Source: Adiantum capillus-veneris
Lineage: Eukaryota > Streptophyta > Polypodiopsida > Polypodiales > Pteridaceae
NCBI GenBank assembly: GCA_014529385.2
Contig: CM043967.1
Span: 85,256,778 to 85,318,777 of the forward strand
Length of the DNA stretch: 62,000 nt
Direction: 5' to 3'
Shown: positions 10,672 through 20,914 of the stretch, piece after piece
Position numbering within the stretch: the stretch's first letter is position 1
Layout: each line of letters starts with the position of its first letter
Notes under the pieces: generated by a model
The model's database searches: none
Told to the model about the DNA's origin: nothing
What the model saw: only the letters and a program-made list of their open reading frames with translations
Program-made: the position numbers and the translations under genes

Positions 10672-11578
10672 TGTTAGGTGGAGCGGAATGATTGTTTGCG
10701 CTTTGCTCAAGATGAGTGCTCCGAACTGTGCTCAAGGTTCCTTTTAGTTCTTATGGAAGGGAGAGCCTTCCGTTCTTAATGGAAAGTGCTATGATCACAA
10801 CAAAGTGAATGGACACTGTGCGTGCAAGTGTATGAGACTGAGAGATAGAGAAAGAAGAGAGATACGACACCAGAGACGTTGTAAACCCTCCTCCGAAGGC
10901 CCCATTCTCTATGGCGAGAGTGGTCTACTTATGGTTGCACAATCTGGTACAAATGGTATGCATGGACTGATGCAAGTCTAGGCTATGTCGACGATGACGA
11001 CGGTGATGACGAAGTCGACCTAAGGGCTGAAATCTGCAATCTTTCTACTGCTGTCCAAAAACGCTATGGGCCGAAATCTGCTAATCTTCTATCTGCTGAA
11101 TTCTAACTCTATGTCGATGGCGACGATGCGACAAGGACGCGCTGAAAACGCAGATGCGGAAATCTGTGTTTTTCAAGCTGAAATTGTAAACCTTGCGGAA
11201 ATTGACCGTGCGGCGAGGAACTGCTGCGGGAAGGTGAGATCTGCAAGGTTCGGGACTTGATCTGCGATGTCTGACTGCTGAAAACTGAAAACACTGATCC
11301 TAGGGCTGATTCTGTCGCGATAAATCTGCAAAACGCTGAGGTTGTTGGCAGATGCAAAAACGTAGGGCTGAAAATCTGTGTTTTGTCGCCGGGATTCTGT
11401 AGATGAGGCTGATCTGCTGTGGTCTTGTCGCTGTGGCTCTGCAGATGCAAAACTCTGGATGATCTGTGGTGTATTGTCCAAAAATGCTAGCCAAGTTGCC
11501 GTGGAGCAAAAACGCTAGAAGCCTTTGGGGTCCTGCTGAGAAGGTGCCTGTTGAGCGGTGCTCCTGCTGCCTCTTTTG
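10672..11578 (-). repeat. 5' LTR of the inverted H element, truncated
   Basis: Matches 7231-8158 of the complete LTR closely and then stops at ctcttttg (11571-11578). The U3 start, TATA region and palindromic end are missing, so this copy has no promoter of its own. Confidence 0.88.
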
Positions 11579-11988
11579 GCGTGTGTGTGGTGAAGGGTTT
11601 GGCACTCCGTCTATTGGTTCATCTGCATCGCATGCACAGTCTTTTAGGAAGACGAGATTTTTTCCAGTCACTTTACATGGAATGGGTATGTTCATGTTTA
11701 TGTGTTGGAAGTGGTTTCAGGAGTTTTCAGCCATGGAGATTCTTGAAGAAGAAAGAAGCATGACGCTAGACGAAGTTGAAGCATTGAAGGAGCCACATAA
11801 GACTTGTGTCGCTTTGGGCGCGGCCCAAAGACGCAAGCGTTGCAAATCTTTATGAAGTTCAAGTACCGTATGACCCACAGATCAGAGTGGGCCGGCGAAG
11901 AGTCCCTTCTAGGATTCCGGATGCTATTGGCGATCTCCCTCGACGCCATACAGTTCGGTACCAGTACCTCGCTTTAAAAAGGATGGGA
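11579..11988 (+). pseudogene. Plus-strand H element: C-terminal coding tail and polypurine tract
   Basis: The plus strand reads FGTPSIGSS, RKTRFFPVTLHGMGMF, CWKWFQEFSAMEILEEERS and so on, the sense-strand equivalent of the minus-strand region at 8517-8900. It resumes the H coding interrupted at 7230. It ends in TTAAAAAGGATGGGA (11974-11988), the purine-rich primer for plus-strand DNA synthesis, directly against the 3' LTR. Confidence 0.78.
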
Positions 11989-13242
11989 TGTCACGTGACA
12001 ATCGAACCCTATGTGTCCGTGGACAAGCTACAACACGACAAGGGTTCAGTTAGTCCAGTCAGTCTAGATTTAGAAGTGATTTGGCACTTTTGTGAGTCTA
12101 TTCGTAGACCGTGCATGCCCAGTCACTTAGTGTAGATGCATATCCTCTAGTTGCACAGAGCATAATCATAAGCATTCCCATCAGAATCCATCAGAATCCT
12201 TCAAGGGAATTTTCCAATGCATTTAGCCTATTTTACCTATTTTTGACATTTTTCACTTATTATTTTTAAGTGACTTTTGTTGGAAAGTAGGTAGGGCAAA
12301 TTGAGTAAGTTTGTATATAATCAAACTAAAGCTAGCACTAAATGGCAGAAGAGGCAACAGGAGCCAAGCTCAGCATGCAACTTCTCAGCAAGACCAAGCC
12401 TTGGTGGATTCCCTCCAAGCAGCAGATCCCCCCCATCCTAGCGTTTCTTCATCAGCCATTGCCTGGCGTTTTTGCACCAGCACATCATCGCCATACGCCC
12501 CCAGTGCCTAGCGTTTTGCATCAACACCCTCGCCAACAAAGCCCAGCCCCTAGCGTTTTGACAAGACATCAGCCAGCGTTTTTGGAAATACTAAAACCCT
12601 AGCGTTTTTGGATTTCCCCAACGTTTGCAGACTCCAGCCTTTACAACCTTCAGCACGGCGTTTTCAGCATGGAAGCACTTGCAAGTTCAGCCCCGTCGAA
12701 GAGTAGCAAATTCAGCCTGGAAAGACCTCAGTTTTCAGCCTTAATGAACCTCAGTTTTCAGCCCTTAACCTGCATAATTTCAGCGACAAAGACCCACAGA
12801 AACAGCTCCCAAATCAGCGTTTTTGGAATAGTCGCAGATTTCAAGCCCATAGCTTTTTTGGACAGCAGTAGAAAGATTGCAGATTTCAGCCCTTAGGTTG
12901 ACTTCGTCATCCCCGTTGTCATCGTTGACATAGTCTAGACTTGCATCAATCACTTGCATTCAATTGTACCGGTTTGTGCAATCTTAAGTAGACCACGCCG
13001 ACGAGAGTGGGGCCTTCGGAGGAGGGTTTTACAACGTCTCTGGTGTCGTATCTCTCCTCTCTCTCTATCTCTCACTCTCATACACTTGCACGCATAGTGT
13101 CCATTCACTTTGTTTGTGATCACAACACTCTCTCATTAAGAACGAAAGGCTCTCCCTTCCATAAGAACAAAAGGAAGCTTGAGCACAGTTCGGAGCACTC
13201 ATTTTGAGCAAAGCTCAAACATTCATTCCGTTTCACCTAAGA
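11989..13242 (+). repeat. H element 3' LTR (1254 bp)
   Basis: Starts TGTCACGTGACA (11989-12000), carries TATATAAT at 12314-12321 and ends ...TTTCACCTAAGA. The usual final CA is changed. It is highly similar to 1523-2769, and the small differences imply a moderately recent insertion. The duplication gccac follows at 13243-13247. Confidence 0.9.
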
Positions 13243-13247
13243 GCCAC

Positions 13248-14160
13248 TCAGTAAGAGCATGGAAAGCTCTTTCTCATAAATCTGTGCTGTCAATTCCGGC
13301 CTTCAGAAGAATCAACTCTTGTAGGCAATGACATGGCCTTCTTGCATTGAGACCGCACGTTGACTACGACCACAAGCACTTCAAATGACTTTTGCAAGTC
13401 CGGCAAAGTCAAAATTGGTCTCGTAGTCAATTTCTCTTTCAAAGTCTGAAAGGCAGTCACCTCTGTGGGTCCCCATGAGAAAGGGACTGCTTTCTGTGTC
13501 AAGATATGCAAGGGGGAAGCAACCTCTGCAAACTTTCGAATGAACCGCCCGTAGTACGAACACAATCCCAAGAAACTTCATGGACATTCTTCAAATCGGG
13601 CCAATCACGGATAGTCTCTATCTTGGCCGGATCCATTTGCACTCCTACTGCTGACACAATGTGTCCCAATATATGTATCTCTGGTAGGAAAAATTCACTT
13701 CTCTTCGCATTAATCACTAACTTGTGATCTCGTAATGCTTGAAAGTCCTGAAGCAGATGATTTGTATGTTCTGCCTCATTCTTGGAGAAAACAATGATAT
13801 CGTCAAAGAAAGTGCCAACAAATAGTCTATACTCTCGAAAAATCCTGTCCATCATCTGGTTAAGGGTCGTAGGAGCATTGGTTAGGCCAAAAGGCATCAC
13901 CAAAAACAATAACCCAAAAGTCGTTCGAAAGGCTCTCTTTGTAGAGGTCTCTCGGCGCGATTCGGATCTGATGATATTCACTCTTCAAATGAACCTTGCT
14001 AAAACACGAGGATCCCTGGAATTTGTCGAGTATTTCATCGATCCTAGGAATTGGAAATGTGTTCTTGATGGTGATTTTGTTGAGAGCTCTATAATCGATG
14101 CACATTCTCCAAGATCTGTCTATCGTCAAAACTAACAAAACACTGGAGAGCAATACGGTG
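13248..14160 (-). pseudogene. G1-left reverse transcriptase and start of RNase H (inactivated)
   Basis: RT motifs run down the minus strand: SWRMCIDYRALNKITIKN near 14110, FPIPRIDEILDKFQGSSCF near 14050, VMPFGLTNAP near 13900, the catalytic-box equivalent FFDDIIVFSK near 13790, then HILGHIVSA near 13655. RNase H/connection sequence follows (LCSYYGRFIRKFAEVASPLH, VPFSWGP). The copy is split over at least three frames. The first catalytic Asp region reads KVHLKSEYHQ where the right-hand G1 copy has RIDLKSGYHQ, so the metal-binding Asp is His. RT copies the RNA into DNA; this one could not. Confidence 0.9.
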
Positions 14161-14277
14161 AAGTACTAGGCTGGACAAGACGCTTTTCCAAGAGGTCTTT
14201 CACTTGGTTCATAATCTCTTCGTTTTGGGCTCGGCTCACACGGTAAGGTGGCCGGTTCGGTGGTGTGCTTCCAGGTA

Positions 14278-15282
14278 TCAGATCAATGGTATGATCTTCA
14301 GGAAGAGCGGGTGGTAACTTACCTGGTAGGCCCTCTGAGAAGCAATCGGCATGAGAGGAGAAAATCTTGGCGTTCTTTCAAGTTCAGACATATTTGTCCT
14401 ATCGTTATCACTCAACTCTTTCAAAAAGATCGAGTAAACAAATAGATTGTATTTCATTAATTTTGAAATTGCCGAAGCCGATACAATAGGGACAGACTCG
14501 CCCTTAAGTTTTATATCGAGTACAATGGTTCTGCCCTTCTCTGTTGTCAATGTCGCTTTCCTCGCCCGATAGTCGACCACAACGTTGTTCTTGTGGTACC
14601 AGGGAATTCCCAAGAGGACATCACAACCTTCCAAAGGCATTATGTTAAAGTCCTCATGCCCCAAATACTCTTGACAATGCAACTGAAGTTTGCTAATGAT
14701 AGGTGTAATGGCTACGTCCCTGTCGGGTGCCGCGAGAACTGCTTCTGCAAGTGGTCCCATCCGATCGGGAGTGATCTCGAGCCGCGCCGCCAATTCTTGT
14801 GAAATGAAGTTGGCCTTGGCTCCTCCATCAAAGAAGATCAGGGCTTCTTGGTCTTTCACTTTGCCCCAAGCTCGGCAAAGTTTTATACTCTCGTCCAACG
14901 TGCTGGGATCGATACCCACGCAATCTGGAACCAATTCTGTTTTCATCTTGCCTTTTCTTCCACGTTCCCCAGCTGCTCTTGAACTCTCAGGCCTTTCGTC
15001 GTTCTGTTCTTTCTGTGCCTCTCTAGGGCACTTCGCAAAGATATGTCCAATTTCCCCGCATCCAAAGCACTTCCCTTCCCTTATGTAGCGAGCCCGCTCC
15101 TTGGGTAATGCATCTTGCTTTTCTGGGTTGCTCTTCTTCTTTCTACTTTCATTTGTCAAAGTCTGTTTAGCTCTTTGTGTCATGATCTCATCTATGGGGT
15201 AGGTCAAACTGCGAGAGTGAATGGCAAAACCCTGTTTCGCATGACTCATCAACTCTTGAATGGAAGTTGACTTTTGTTCCAA
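14278..15282 (-). pseudogene. G1-left zinc knuckle and aspartic protease
   Basis: Open minus frame of 334 codons. Residues 70-95 hold a CCHC knuckle, CFGCGEIGHIFAKC. Residues 125-250 hold the protease: IFFDGGAKANFIS (active-site loop; DGGA where many gypsy elements have DSGA or DPGA) and GCDVLLGIPWYHKN. The tail after about residue 270 drifts out of register. The knuckle binds RNA and the protease releases the mature Gag and Pol proteins. The neighbouring gag (15292 on) and RT (below 14160) are in other frames, either from frameshifts or from normal gag-pol recoding. Confidence 0.85.
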
Positions 15283-15291
15283 TCAGTGATC

Positions 15292-16467
15292 TCAGATCTT
15301 TGTAGGAAGACCCAAGGTAAACCGCTCAATTTGTTGCTTCAACGAGATCTTCTTAAATGAAGATGCGGGTAGAAAAGAGCTCGAGAATCTCTCGCAATAA
15401 GCGTCCACTGTATCCTTCTTGGTCATCTGAAAATGGTTCCAAGCAGTTCGTATATCACGTTCATACTCTTGAGTCAGCCAAGAAGAAATAAAAAGCCTAT
15501 TGAATTTCAACCATTTGGCTGACGCAGTCTTGTTTAATAGAAGCGTGGACCACCAAGTTCGAGCATTCCCTTAAAGTAAGAGGTAGCTCTCCGAATCTTA
15601 GAGTGCTCTGAGTAACGCCCTCCTGCGAAAGCGATAAACTGCTGTACAAAAGACATGTCTTTGAGGCATCTCTATATCCAGAAAACGTGTCAAATTTAAT
15701 TGACTGTCCACCTTCCTTAAACTCTCAAACTTTCTTGCTTTTGTCTTCGAGAAAGTCATACTGGTTGGCTTTATAAAAACTCTTCTTCTTTGCATAAAAG
15801 ATGCTGTCATCAGAGTCCGAACTGTCTGACGAGTCCTCGTCAATCACGGGGTGAGATTTAGACTTCTTTGCCTTTTTCTTTCCCTTTTGAAGCGTTGCTT
15901 TTTGCTCCGCTTTTTGCCTTCTTGGTCTTCTTCGCTCGAGTCAAATGAGCTAGAAGAACTATCTCAGAAGAAGAAGAACTAGGTATTCCTTCAAGTCGAA
16001 CACGCTTCTTCTGTTTCTTTGCCTTTTCAAATGTCGACTGACGACCCAAATAACCCGGGAAGTCAATGCCTTTCTTCTGCTTTTTGTCGTGCTTTTTAAC
16101 TTTGTTCTGCGCGTCAAAAAGCTGAGCAATTCGTGCATCAATCACCTCTTCTAATTCCTTCTCTGTATACTTCTTTGGGAGTAGCAGGTTTCTTGAGAGC
16201 GGGTTTTCGGGGTGGTTTTGTGGTTTTCTGCCACTACGTGTGCACCTCTTCAAAAGAAGTCTTGCTCATATATTTAGCCAATTTCGGGTCCTTGGCAAAA
16301 TTAAGCATCATCTTTGTTGCATCGCCGATCGATTGTTGGCGCTCCATCTCTTGACGCTTCGCCTGAGTAGGCAGAGGCGGGCCATACTCCTTGCCTGAAT
16401 CTTCGTTGTGATCCCTTCCTGCATCTCTGGATGCAGAGGAACTCGACTGATCTTTGCCTGAAGCCAT
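15292..16467 (-). pseudogene. G1-left gag (frameshifted)
   Basis: Starts at ATG 16467 (MASGKDQSSSSASRDAG...EYGPPLPTQ), the same start as the right-hand copy at 59253 and the plus copy at 39051. It continues through EKELEEVIDARIAQLFDAQ and a Lys/Ser-rich stretch (about 15880-16190), then the retrotransposon gag core near 15500 (FISSWLTQEYERDIRTAW, DAYCERFSSSF, ERFTLGLP). At least three frames are used, so it is no longer one ORF. Gag builds the retrotransposon particle. Confidence 0.82.
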
Positions 16468-16523
16468 ATGTGCGGCGGTAAAAAAATAGGGATTGGATTT
16501 TCCGTAGAAGAGAAATCGGCCAT

Positions 16524-16535
16524 GCTTTGATACCA
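16524..16535 (-). other. Primer-binding site of G1-left
   Basis: On minus it reads TGGTATCAAAGC, one change from the usual TGGTATCAGAGC, one base after the LTR end. Confidence 0.9.
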
Positions 16536-16536
16536 C

Positions 16537-17163
16537 TGTTACAGACTTGGACACTCCAAGTTGAGAATCTACCGCGACAGCACAAATAATCACTTCAAAA
16601 CAGTTCATTGTTCATAATTGATTCGACAATGACCCGGCGGAGTTCCGTGCCTAGAGATATTGGCCCCAAAGACTGGCGCCCCTTTCGGTATTTCTTTTTT
16701 GTATTAATCTATGTTCAAAGTACAAGAGTGCAGGCATGCGCTCACACTCAAACTCTGCGTCTAGATGCTTTGAGTTGTGAGGCCCCTGCATTCTTATTTA
16801 AAGAGTACAAGGGATGCCAAAAGCAGAGCCCCAAAAGCTGTTTCAAAAAGCCTCTTAATAAAAAATAAAGCTTTTCTCTCTCACAAACCCTCTTTTAGGG
16901 AAATAAAGTAATGCCCAAAAGCTACTAAAGCTTTTGCGTGGGATTTTCTCCTGTGTAGACAAAAGCAGCCAGAAAAGCATGCCGTGTACTGCTGCCACGT
17001 CATCGCCCGTGAAACTTGCCGCAAAATGTGCAGGCGTTCGTACACTGCCACGTGGCATATCCTTCGCAGATTCCGGGTACAGCCAGCCACGTCAGCATTT
17101 AGGGTTTTCTTTGCAGCCAGCCAGCCAAGCAAATGTGTGCAGCCACGTGCCCAGATTGTGACA
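16537..17163 (-). repeat. G1-left 5' LTR (627 bp)
   Basis: Minus strand starts TGTCACAATCTGG at 17163 and ends ...GTCTGTAACA at 16537. It carries the conserved A-rich/GGCGCC module at 16662-16697. It aligns with 59325-59881 and the split LTR 50647-50976 plus 55405-55619. Confidence 0.88.
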
Positions 17164-17665
17164 TGTGGCGCATGAATGTTCTCCCTATAATAACATCATA
17201 GTTATTCTCAGTACCAAAATCTACCACTACCAATGTATGTTCATACTCGATTCCACAAGAATTCATCACCACCTGCTCCAGTATACCAAAAGGTCTTGCA
17301 ATGTAGCCATCAACTAACTACAATTTCATCCGTGTTTGTCTAAGGGAAGGTTTTTCCCATTTCTCCCAAATTACTTTAGTGGCAACGGCACCTTCTACAT
17401 CACTGTCTAGAATAGCAATTGTTTCTATTCCTTAATGATCTATGGGCAATGTGGTGTTCCCCTCTTCAGCTTCCTAATAATCATTAACTTTGTTTATAGG
17501 AGCTGGCTTGGCATTCTTTTTGGGTTGGCTCCAATCCCCCATTTCTTGATCCATTGTCTCGATAGGATTTTCGATTCTTGTTTTCTCAAGACATCTATCG
17601 ACATCTCTCCAAATTTGAGGTTTGACTTTTAACAGCTTAGCTATCGTCACTGTGCATGTCACCGA
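17164..17665 (-). pseudogene. Relic of a different gypsy protease
   Basis: Minus-strand conceptual reading with a few stops: IETIAILDS at about 17430, GYIARPFGILEQV at about 17300, VVVDFGTENNYDVIIGRTFM near 17185. This is the aspartic-protease pattern of a gypsy lineage unlike G1 and G2 (ILDSG-type active site, YDVILGRPF-type flap). It is interrupted by the G1-left LTR immediately after the RTFMR motif, making it the oldest layer at this end. Confidence 0.65.
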
Positions 17666-17948
17666 CTTGACATAAATTCTTGTAACCTTTGAGAATCTAT
17701 CTCTGGCTTGTGAGTTCTTCTCTGAGATGGCAAAACCATAACATCAAATCTTTCCTCATAAGGTCCTTATATGTATGTATGTATATAGATATATATACAT
17801 TGTATATGTATATGTATATGTGTATGTGTATATGTACACACACACACACACACACATATATATATGTGTGTGTGTGTATGTGTATGTCTATGTATATGTG
17901 TATATGTATATGTACATATATATGTGTATGTATATGTATATGTATCTA

Positions 17949-18017
<69 letters not shown>

Positions 18018-18142
18018 CACAAACCTGTATGTATGTATATATATATGTGTATGTGTATGTCTGTATATATGTGTATATGTATATGTACATATATATCTGT
18101 ATATGTATATGTATTTATGTATGTATGTATGTATTATATATT
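17666..18142. repeat. Spacer and compound TA/TG/TGTA microsatellite
   Basis: 17666-17765 holds nothing recognisable. 17766-18140 is a compound simple repeat of tatg, tgta, ca and ta units, including about 50 bases of pure (TA)n at 17963-18013. Apparent ORFs rich in Tyr, Val, Ile, Cys and His here are artefacts of the repeat. It ends exactly against the G2-left LTR. Confidence 0.95.
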
Positions 18143-18379
18143 TGTCACAAACTGCGAGTGTTAAGCCATTGAAGACTTGGCAGGTTAGCACTTCTCGAGC
18201 CTAACCCTAGCTGACTTGAAGATCCTGACCGAGGGGCCTAAACCTTAAAAGCAATAGAAAAAGCAAAAGTTCCTACTAACTTATAGATCCTCGTCGAGTG
18301 GGCCAAACACTAAAGATTTACCAACTTATGGGATCCCATCCGACAGGGCTTATAATAAAATATAAAGCAGGACGCACAC

Positions 18380-20043
18380 TGAAACCTGCCCGTAGGGCGG
18401 TAGGCATTGGCTTTCACCCGAAATTCTTTACTTTAGACACACACAGAGTACTTTGCAAAGGTAACCTGTAACGGGAATTAACACCTAAGTATACACACGG
18501 CTCGGAAGCTAGAATGCCCCGAGCAGACGCCGACAACTTGTAGGCCCCAAAATTGGCGCCCCTTTCGGTATTTCTTTATTCTTTAGGAGGGTAAATTACA
18601 AAGACGAGTCCCGGGAATCTTTCACCTGTATCCCGCAAGATACTACCTGATTTGGCCAAATTTTGGCAGCATAACAGCCCCAAAAGTTGCACGAAATCAA
18701 TTCCCCTGCTATAACTCCCTTCTACTGGCGTATACCCTTTGATTCCTGCCCAAAAACAGTAAATTCAGCATGCTGTATTTACTGGTTTTTGCCGTGTTTT
18801 CAGCCCTAAACAGTCCTCTAGCTGTCCTCTGCCAGTGGGGCACGATTCCCAATGGTCCTGGCATCCGTATGGCTGAAAAACAGTCAATTTACAGCACATA
18901 CACAACGCTGATTTTGCACCTGTACGGTGAGGTTATGACCCTCACCGGTGCCTGCTTTGGAGTACCAGTCAGCTACCCCTGTTCTTGCTCAAGGAGGCTC
19001 TTGCCTCAGCACAAAAGCATGAAACCACACAGCTGTACATTAGTCAAATAACTGCACGTAGGGGAGAGAGAGAGCAGTGTGTAGCGTGCATGGCATCACT
19101 CCTGGCACCACACTGTACATAAGAGGGAAAGCAAGCACTCCATATCTCTTAACATGTGACAGGTTCTCAATGAAGCATCCCCCCAGCATAAATCGAGCGC
19201 GCCCTCTGCTGCCCTTGACCTATGATGCATCTGTGAACAAATAGATGCAAAAAGGGGAAGATTTCCATGGCTGCCAAAACCTGCGTATCGCTGAAAACGC
19301 AGCAAAACAGCCCTGCAAACACACATCTGATGCCTTCCAATGCTGAAAATGAGCTCCTTCGACCTAGGCAAAGTCATGGGAAGCTCAAAAAAGGAGAGAA
19401 GTGGCTGAAAATCAGAGTTAACAGCCTCCAAAATTGCTCCAAAAAGTCAGTTACGAGTTCTGTTCTCCGAGACTTGGTAAATTGACCAAAAAGTGCCACT
19501 TGGCACTCATACATGCAATTTCCCCGCATTGAGCTTCTCTCAACTGGTGCATCAGTTGACTTTGCAGCAGAGTAATAGAATGTTCCCCTGGTCATTCTGA
19601 TGGTAATGACGCGAACAGATTTTGTAGCCCAAAATAGCAGTTCCCTAAATTTTAGGAGATGCTTCCGTTAGGCTCCCACTGGTCTTCTGACCATCTATCC
19701 TCATTGGGACCGCATCTAAAAGTGCAATGTGGCCCAACTGTCAGATACTTTCTGTTGGTGACCCACCTTGACTTTATGCCTTTATTGAGTTCACTTCCTA
19801 GTATCCACCAACTTGCTAAGTGCGACGGGGGGACCTACATGATCTTGAATTGAGCCTAGACATCCTTTTACTTTACGAGTTCGAGTGCCGACCAACTTTC
19901 CGTCTGCGGGTGAAACTACCGTTCACATTGGCCATACAATGTCCGACCATTTGCAACTTCAAAAAGAGGGTCTCAAAAATTAAACAAAAATTATTGGAAA
20001 GAAACCAACAACTAAGGTTAGCAGTTGCCACGTCCTCGTCACA
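18380..20043 (-). repeat. A element 3' LTR (1664 bp)
   Basis: Plus-strand start TGAAACCTGCCCGTAGGG and end cctcgtcaca; on minus it starts TGTGACGAGG and ends GGTTTCA. It carries the GGCGCC module at 18543-18580. Small open frames inside it repeat in every A LTR and are not genes. Confidence 0.9.
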
Positions 20044-20914
20044 TACCCCCCTCTTGAAATCGCAAAGGTCCTCGATTGCATACCATAAATACATGCCATA
20101 GATGATGTTGTGTGGTAAGCACCCTTTAATCATCGCATGTATCCGCAAAAAAAGACTGTCAAAACATATGTACAAATGACTTAATGCGACCTTCATATTT
20201 TTGTCGAACTGTATACTGTTGTTGCATTGAATCCATGAGTACATTTGATGTGCTGGCTCTATCATTACCCCTCCTTTGCAGACAATGGGTTGGGGCATAC
20301 GTAGGCTGTAACCCAAAGGCCTCAAGGTAAAGGTGCAATACATTTGGTGACTCTGACAGTTCATGCTCTTCCATCCACTTTGCATCCATAGGTGGATAGT
20401 TCTTGAACTTCACCACATAGCATCTTGCAACCTGTGCCTTAACTTTTTACCTGTGCAAGAGGCTCTTGCCTCTGCAAACGAGCTTTATTCAAAAACACTG
20501 ACGTACCACCCACGACCAAGTAAGCTCAAATATCAAGATGATTTACCAATGCGTCAAAGAATCCAAGCAATCGCCTCAGAGAATCGGCAGCAGCTTGTCA
20601 CCTGGCAGACCCACATCACTCCCGCAGGAGATCGAGTGGCCAATCTACCACCGTGAGACCTCTCCCTATCTCATCTTGGTTCATACTTGCAAACCCTAAA
20701 AACGCAATAGAAAATCAGCCCTAATTTGACCACTTTTTAGCAAGGCATACATGCGGAATTTCCTATTCTTGTGAAGAGGAACCCCCTTCCATAATGCCCT
20801 TCGCCTTGTCGGCCATGGTGTAATCCCCGCGTTCCTGCACTCTGTGTCTTTACCCAAAACAACCGAGGCTCACTCTTTGAGGAAAAAGTGATTGATGTCC
20901 CGGCAACGGAACCA
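20044..20914 (-). pseudogene. A element internal region: gag start and integrase/chromodomain tail
   Basis: Just after the LTR on the minus strand is the family gag start (MKAKAYRPTGRFHGS from 20952, also at 50415). The far end (about 20416 to 20300) encodes VKFKNYPPMDAKWMEEHE, a chromodomain-like C-terminus that would steer integration to chromatin marks. Everything between (gag core, protease, RT, integrase core) is gone. The middle, 20440-20660, has an unassigned plus-strand open frame. Confidence 0.7.
20897..20914 (-). other. Primer-binding site of the A family (tRNA-Asp-like)
   Basis: Immediately after the LTR end, minus reads TGGTTCCGTTGCCGGGA. It begins with the expected TGG and resembles the complement of the plant tRNA-Asp 3' end used by several gypsy lineages. 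It clearly differs from the tRNA-Met sites of the other families. The copy at 50360-50377 is similar. Confidence 0.6.

Larger units (their letters stand above)
7231..11578 (-). mobile_element. Inverted, 5'-LTR-truncated H element nested in the plus-strand H element
   Basis: On the minus strand: 5' LTR (11578 to 10672, lacking about the first 360 bases), primer site, gag-like ORF, C-terminal ORF, polypurine tract and complete 3' LTR (8516 to 7231). The internal region of about 2.1 kb has no protease and no RT. The host H coding sequence stops near 7230 and resumes at 11579, missing roughly 100 codons compared with the other copies. The insertion was therefore accompanied by a deletion of both the host and the newcomer's LTR end. 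Confidence 0.82.
1523..13242 (+). mobile_element. H-family LTR retrotransposon (plus strand), nested inside G1-left
   Basis: The 5' LTR (1523-2769), initiator-Met primer site (2771-2782), polypurine tract (11974-11988) and 3' LTR (11989-13242) are all in plus orientation, with a perfect 5-bp duplication gccac outside. The element has grown by later insertions: a minus-strand gag fragment, a solo A-type LTR and an inverted copy of the same family. Its own coding content is a gag start, a zinc knuckle, an aspartic protease, an Asp/His-rich tract and a C-terminal region. No reverse transcriptase, RNase H or integrase belonging to it is visible, so it looks non-autonomous. Confidence 0.85.
13243..17163 (-). 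mobile_element. G1-left: 5' half of a Ty3/Gypsy chromovirus-like element
   Basis: 5' LTR 17163 to 16537, primer site, gag, zinc knuckle, protease, RT and the start of RNase H on the minus strand. It is cut at 13243 by the H insertion and resumes at 1522. The order gag-PR-RT-RNaseH-IN (with integrase at 1-1522) is Ty3/Gypsy order. It lies inside an older gypsy relic at 17164-17665. Confidence 0.9.

Noticed and set aside
17689-18204. Long open frames rich in Tyr, Val, Cys and Ile on both strands
   Set aside because: Pure product of TA/TG/CA simple repeats; no start context or conservation.
19659-20101. Small frames recurring at 19659, 22237 and 25329
   Set aside because: Identical because they are LTR copies of the A family, not a conserved gene.
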